Of a DNA stretch of 64,000 nucleotides, positions 58,811 to 64,000 are shown in pieces; positions within the stretch are counted from its first letter, which is position 1; the number at the start of each line of letters is the position of its first letter. The DNA is from Malania oleifera. Taxonomy: Eukaryota > Streptophyta > Magnoliopsida > Santalales > Ximeniaceae. The notes under the pieces are model-generated. The model was not told where the DNA came from. It made no database searches and was given only the letters and a program-made list of their open reading frames with translations. Where the stretch lies: assembly GCF_029873635.1 (NCBI RefSeq), contig NC_080420.1, positions 120,598,719-120,662,718 on the forward strand, given 5' to 3'. Position numbers and translations under genes: made by a program.

Positions 58811-60330
58811 CAGTAACTCCAGGACCTTACTTACCTTATCATTTATCTCTTCTTGTCTTTGTTCTACACCAAGACCCTGTTTTCCAATTGTTCACTCGTT
58901 TCTCTTGCTCTTCGCCTAGTGTTGTACTGATGCGTGGTGGTCTCAATTATTGCTTTATGTTACTCAAGCAACTTCTTTGATTAGGAACTGAAAACCAAAA
59001 ATTCCTTTTTAGAATCATGAATGCACAATTATGTACTGCATGAGTGAATGCATTTTGATGCATGATTAGGGTATGTAATAGGTGTTTATGCATGGATGTA
59101 ACTAATGTTCTTATACATACAAACAAAGATATGAGCGTGCATACAGCCTATCGTGCTTGACTATTTATGAAATGAAGTGCATGAATACGATGTAACCTAA
59201 ATGACTATTTTTCCAGGATTCTTGAAAAATTCCACTAATGAGAGATTTCAAAATTAACATGACCATTGATGGGCCACGATTTCAGTTCAAATCTTCCCTT
59301 AACCGTTCCTTTCCTAATTGATGGTCCATGTACCTCATGTTCTATGAAAGGTTAGATTATGTTCTGAGGTTGGGGTTGACCCAGGCTAGTCAACCTGTTG
59401 GATTCATTCAATGTGGACTTGTGGACTTTAATGTGTACTTGGGCCTCAAGTATTTTTAAAATATGGGCTTCGAGCTATTTCATTATGGGATAAGGCCCTA
59501 GTTGAAAAGGAATTAGGCTTGGATTACTTGAAAAATGTTGGCCCAAATTTTTAGGCAATGGGGTCGAAGCCCTTTTTTGGAATCTGGATTTGACCCTTTT
59601 TGAAAATCAGGCCTGGGCTGAGTTTTTGCTCAGGAAAAGGTCGGACCCAAGTTTGTTTTCAAAGAATTGGACCCGAGTTATTTGAAAAGGGTTGGGCCAA
59701 CCCATATTTTAAAATGCTGGAGCCAAGTTCTTCATTCTTTGAAAGGATGGGCCATGGGCTCATTATTGAGCTTTTTCAGAATACTGACTAAGTAGTATGT
59801 AAATCTAAAATTGATGCAAAATGCATGGTATAATACAAGGTATCTCACAACATATATACAACATGCCATACATAGAGAAGGATGTGGCTCCTGTCTCGCC
59901 CTAGGGTAGGTACGTATATACAGGGTTATTCATGGCACTATCCTAGTTAAGGAAAACTATATACAAGTATGTGTGGGTAGGCTCTATCCCTATTGACAAA
60001 AGGTCCCCAGTTTGGAATTTCATCCTCCCTCTATAGGGGTCAAGATAAAACCCGCACTGAGCGGAGTGGTTGGCGGTTCCCATCAAGCTCTGCCACGAAG
60101 GGACTGGCGCTATTACACTCCTATTTAATCTTAGCAGGGAAAGCTTAAGTCTAGCACGTGAAAGTGTGTGAATTCAATCTTAACCTAATCCCGTTACCCC
60201 ACACACATGCACATGCTATTTCCAAATTAATCACATGCTTTATTCAATAATCATAGCAATAAAGTATTTACAAGCAATCACATGCTTGAACCATCATGGA
60301 AACAAATATTCACATTGAAGCGAGGATATT
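58811..60330. other. 5' leader region of the Ogre-like element
   Basis: Non-coding DNA between gag and the tandem array. Repeated GGGCC-AA and GGCTTGG words (59390-59770) read as low-complexity text, and a GC-richer patch lies at 59880-60160. No primer-binding site could be placed. Confidence 0.45.
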
Positions 60331-60379
60331 CACATGTATAGGGAGTAAATGTTCACAATCAGCCTATATGGAAACTAAA

Positions 60380-60822
60380 CATGCACTTTAATTAAGAGTA
60401 TATACCTATATGGAAAGTAATATTTACATTAATGAGGGTATCTACCTATATGGGAAGCAATATTCACATTAATGAAGGAACATTAATTAAGGTATCTATG
60501 ATTATGGGAAGTAATATTCACGTTGATGAGGGTATCTACCTATATGGAAAGTAATATTCACATTAATGAGGGGATCTACCTATATGGGAAGTAATATTCA
60601 TATTAATGAGGGTATCTACCTATATGGAAAATAATATTCACATTAATGAGGGGATCTACCTATATGACAAGTAATATTCCCATTAATGAAGGTATCTCTA
60701 TATATGAGAACACTGATTAAGGTATCTATGATTATGGGAAATAATATTCACATTAATGAGGGTATTTACCTATATGGAAAATAATATTCACATTAATGAG
60801 GGGATCTACCTATATGAGGAGC
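60380..60822. repeat. 40-bp tandem repeat, about ten copies, abutting the LTR
   Basis: Unit ATTCACATTAATGAGGGTAT followed by CTACCTATATGGAAAGTAAT, with some partial units. The last copy runs directly into LTR sequence at about 60823, where the first 14 or so LTR bases present at 39746 are missing. Confidence 0.92.
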
Positions 60823-62222
60823 GCGTGTGCCCCGGGCGGCAAAATAAAAATGAGTTTTATAATTTTCATGAAAAACAAGGAATGTCAAAGTCGCCACTAA
60901 CCTTTTAGTGTGATTAGAATACATGATTACTACCCTGTTAAGGGTAGAATGGGTCTATGTTACCAGAGTTGGGTTCGGGAGTTCGGTTACGCGAGGGGAA
61001 GGTATGAGCACCCCCTGCACGCCTGTTCTTACGAACGGTATCTAATTAATTCGGAATTATCCCTAAGTTAATCTAATAAGTCTTTCAAATTACCCATCTA
61101 TTAGTAGATTTACAAATATACACGCAGTATAAATAAATAATAAATGGATAAATAAATAAATAATACAAAAATATATATATATTCCCTCAGAACTAAGGGT
61201 ACGTGAAGCCCAAAAGCTCATACCCTAACATTAAAATCATAGGGATAAAATTAAGAAAATATTTTCATAAAAATAAATACTCTAGTACATATAAGACCAA
61301 ATAACAAAAAATATTAACAATAGTAATAATAATACTAATAATGATAATGATGATAATATTAATAAATAATAATAGTAATAATAATACTAATATTAATAGT
61401 AAATAATGATTAATACCGTAATGATAACAATACCAAAAATGATAATAATAATAATAATAATAATAAATATAAATAATAATGATAATAGTAGTATTAGCAG
61501 TAATAATAAGTAATACAATAATAATAATAATAATATTAGTAAAATAGTAATAAAGATAATATGCATATTTTAACTAAAAGACACTTACCTTAATATGAAC
61601 ATATAATCAATGATATACTTAATACATATATAAACAATATTACCAAAACTAAGGAAACAATCTACTCATCAAATTATGGAAACCAAGTAGCCCTAAGGTT
61701 AGTAGGTAATTACACAAGGGTAAGCAGACGGAGAAATTATGGCAACAATTTAAATACCAACATATAAATATTTAATATGACTACTAAATGGGAAATCATA
61801 GAAGTAAATCGAATCGAAAATTGATGTACAATCTTAAATATTAATATGCCAAATATGAAATAAACACTAAATATGTCCAATAATAATAACACTACACATG
61901 AATGTACATTAAGTATGACATACAATAACAAAAGCCCTAAGTATGTAAATATCAAACAACAATGCCCTTAATTAAATAAGTACAACGATGAAGACTACCC
62001 TAAATACACAAACATTAAACATTCAATAATAACAAAAATAACCCTAAATATGAAAATCGAACAGTTAAGATAGCCATAACAATAATAAAAACTCACCATA
62101 TGAATATAACAACAAAAACCCTAATCATGAATTCTTGGATATACAACAACAATGATTGCTTTAAATATGCACACATATACGTTTACATGCAACACCAATA
62201 AATACAAAAACTCAAAGTAATT
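60823..62222 (-). repeat. Ogre-like 5' LTR, truncated
   Basis: Aligns to 39770-41190 with few differences (AAT tracts, GTCGCCACTAACCTTTTAGT, ACGAACGGTA). It breaks off at about 62222 after AAAACTCAAAGTAATTAAA, where other LTR sequence begins. It lacks the terminal bases on its left side. Confidence 0.85.
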
Positions 62223-62225
62223 AAA

Positions 62226-62611
62226 ACTCAGTTGTCACACACTGTTATAATTTATTCCACCCTTACTGAGAAGTGTTTCACCCTAGTGGATTAACAATTT
62301 TTCTGGTACTTCTGAAGACCGGGTTTGAAGGCTTAGGCTGGGATTGTATTTGGTGGTTTCTTTTTGGGGTATTGTGAGATACTGGTATATATATACAGAT
62401 GTATTTGTATTGGGTTATGTTTTAAATACTGGTTGTGGATATGGATGTCTGGATGTTGTAGTGTTCGTTTTTAGGTTGTTATATAGAACTCTGATATTTA
62501 TTTGAGGTTATTTATTTATGTTCCGTTGCGTGCATGTTAATTATGGTATTAGATACAGATGATTGGAACACGTGGCACCCGGGCCCCACTTGGCGGGTTT
62601 CGGGGCATCAC
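62226..62611 (+). mobile_element. 3' part of a Tekay-type LTR
   Basis: Contains the two-block motif (62233-62285) and ends GGCGGGTTTCGGGGCATCACA, here as GGCGGG and GGGGCATCACA, the LTR end type of the family. Its left part is missing at the junction with the Ogre-like LTR. Confidence 0.8.
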
Positions 62612-62855
62612 AACCTCTTTTGTGTGGCATGGGTAGTATTTATCATAGAAATTATGATAAGGAAATATTATGTTTTTAAAATAAGTATGTTATTACTACT
62701 TTCAGGAAAATAATACAATGATACAGAGATTTTTCAAACTAAGGAATCTATATGATATGTTAGCGTAAGGGTCGAGGATTTTATACGATATGCCGGCGTA
62801 CAGGCCGAGGCTTTATATGAAATACTGGCATAAGGGCCGAAAGTTTTATGATATG
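62612..62855 (+). mobile_element. Fragment of the 26454-type LTR
   Basis: Nearly identical to 27233-27475 (CTCTTTTGTGTGGCATGGGT, GGAAATATTATGTTT, GCCGAGG-TTTTATACGATATG). It is cut on the left by the LTR end at 62611 and on the right by the LTR starting at 62856. Confidence 0.85.
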
Positions 62856-64000
62856 TGTCGCAGCGTCCCGGAGCGCAGGTGCCTCGGGGTGGCGAAATTA
62901 GAATTGTAATGTTTAATTTTCAGGAAAAAAATAGGAATATTAGAGTCGCCACTAACCTTTTAGTATGGTTAGAATACTTGATTACTACCCAATTAAGGGT
63001 AGAATTGGTCTGCGTTACCAAAATAGGGATCGGGAGTTTAGTTACGCGAGGAGAAGGTATGGGCACCCCTTATGCGCCCGTTCTTATGAACGATACCTAA
63101 TTAATTATGAAATTATCTCAAAGTAAATTTGAAAAGCCTTTTATGTTACTCTTGTGAATTTACAAAATATACAAGCAAAGAAATTAATTAATCACAAAAA
63201 TATATATAATATATATTCCCTCAGAACTAAAGGTATGTGAAACCCGAAAGCTCGTACCCCTTTTTAAAATCATAGGGATAAAAATTAAGAAAATATTTAA
63301 GAAAATACGCCTCCAAATTTTGAAATTGTATAGAATTTTTTAATAGAAAAATACTAGTATGGGAGGTTTTTGAAGCTCAAATGGTGTAAAAACGAGGACT
63401 CAAAAATATTTTTTAGATTTCTTTTATTTTTATTTTTATTAGGAGTTTTCCAATGCCACAGGAATATTGCTTATTTAAATAAATAAAACCCTAAATCTTA
63501 GAGACACGATCATAGAATATCTAAATGAACACTAAATAGTAAACATACCATATTAAACCTACCACATAAAACTTTGCACATTCACATACACACAAGCAAA
63601 CCCGAAATAATAAACCCACCACATAAACCTTACATATTTAAATACATTCAACCAAACCTTGCATATTAAACACGAGCCAGCCCTATATATTAAACATATC
63701 ACGTGAGCATTGGACATTTAATAATAATAATAATAACAATAATAATAGTAATATACCTATATTATGATGATAATAATAATAATAATTATTATTATAATAA
63801 TAATAATAACATGCTGATTATAATAACAATGATGATAATAACAATAACACTCCAACAATATTAATAATAATGTACAAATAATATACTTGTGTTTATAATA
63901 ATAATACATAAACAATGTAACAATATGCTAATAATAACGTACAAATAATATAATATTAATACTAACACAATCCATACAATAGTAATACTAATAAATTAAT
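62856..64000 (-). mobile_element. Second Ogre-like LTR, running off the window
   Basis: Begins TGTCGCAGCGTCCCGG and shares GTCGCCACTAACCTTTTAGT, TTACGCGAGG-GAAGGTAT and GCGCCCGTTCTTA blocks with the LTRs at 39746 and 60823, but is clearly more diverged. AAT tracts appear at 63720-63850. The orientation is taken from the first Ogre-like element. The rest lies beyond 64000. Confidence 0.75.

Larger units (their letters stand above)
39746..62222 (-). mobile_element. Ogre/Tat-like Ty3 element, minus strand, gag only, with nested Tekay insert
   Basis: The left LTR is 39746-42613 plus 53435-53934 (about 3.4 kb without the insert). The right LTR copy, about 60823-62222, is truncated at both ends. 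Left and right LTRs align closely over about 1.4 kb. The minus orientation rests on three signs: the gag frame at 58810-57920, a purine tract (minus AAAGAGGGGCAG) next to the inner end of the left LTR, and a minus-strand TATAAATAGG box near 42250-42262. No pol was recognised between gag and the left LTR; that space holds two tandem-repeat arrays and AT-rich DNA. The element looks non-autonomous or internally deleted and is broken. Confidence 0.75.

Overview
The window is nuclear DNA of a flowering plant, almost certainly a eudicot. It shows intron-rich plant genes with GT-AG introns, RTE-type LINEs ending in (TTG)n, hAT, Mutator-like and PIF-like non-autonomous transposons, and Ty3/gypsy elements of the Tekay chromovirus, Athila-like and Ogre/Tat-like lineages. 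The species cannot be named from sequence alone. All similarities are from reading and memory; no database search was made.

Left part (1-25.7 kb) is the genic part. A Qa-SNARE gene of the SYP41/42/43 (Tlg2-like) group runs on + with seven visible exons (2514-7372); its first exon lies left of the window. A tRNA-Thr(AGU) gene sits at 9231-9304. On the minus strand a complete DPD1-like organelle exonuclease gene (18857-9518, three exons, 335 aa) has a first intron of 8164 bp, swollen by a LINE that itself holds a solo LTR. Also on minus, a GATL-type GT8 glycosyltransferase (22609-21407, 363 aa) is split by one short intron. SYP4 and DPD1 converge on the tRNA gene; DPD1 and GATL are in tandem. 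Introns and spacers hold two LINE copies, two copies of one PIF-like element, a hAT MITE, a TA-flanked MITE, a SINE with a 17-bp target duplication and a 108-bp perfect palindrome.

Right part (25.7-64 kb) has no recognisable host gene. It is a nest of LTR retrotransposon fossils. From left to right: a minus-strand LTR piece (25680-26453); a Tekay-type LTR (26454-~28258); an Athila-like gag-only element on minus (~29440-32741); a Tekay internal region split by a 1.6-kb Mutator-like foldback (32814-34414); a second Tekay-type element with 5' LTR (35883-39745); and an Ogre/Tat-like element on minus (39746-62222). The Ogre-like 3' LTR was split by a structurally complete but broken Tekay element (42614-53429), whose own 5' LTR was later hit by a hAT MITE (44387-45182). 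The last 1.8 kb are pieces of three more LTRs.

The signals that stand out most beyond ordinary annotation are two conserved non-coding patterns shared by otherwise diverged Tekay-type LTRs: arrays of the palindrome TCGTCGACGA just upstream of the TATA box, and a two-block motif (GCCACACACT, then TACTGAGAnGTGTCTCACCC) found seven times. Others are the hairpin-within-hairpin Mutator-like element and the gag-only Ogre-like element with four tandem-repeat arrays.
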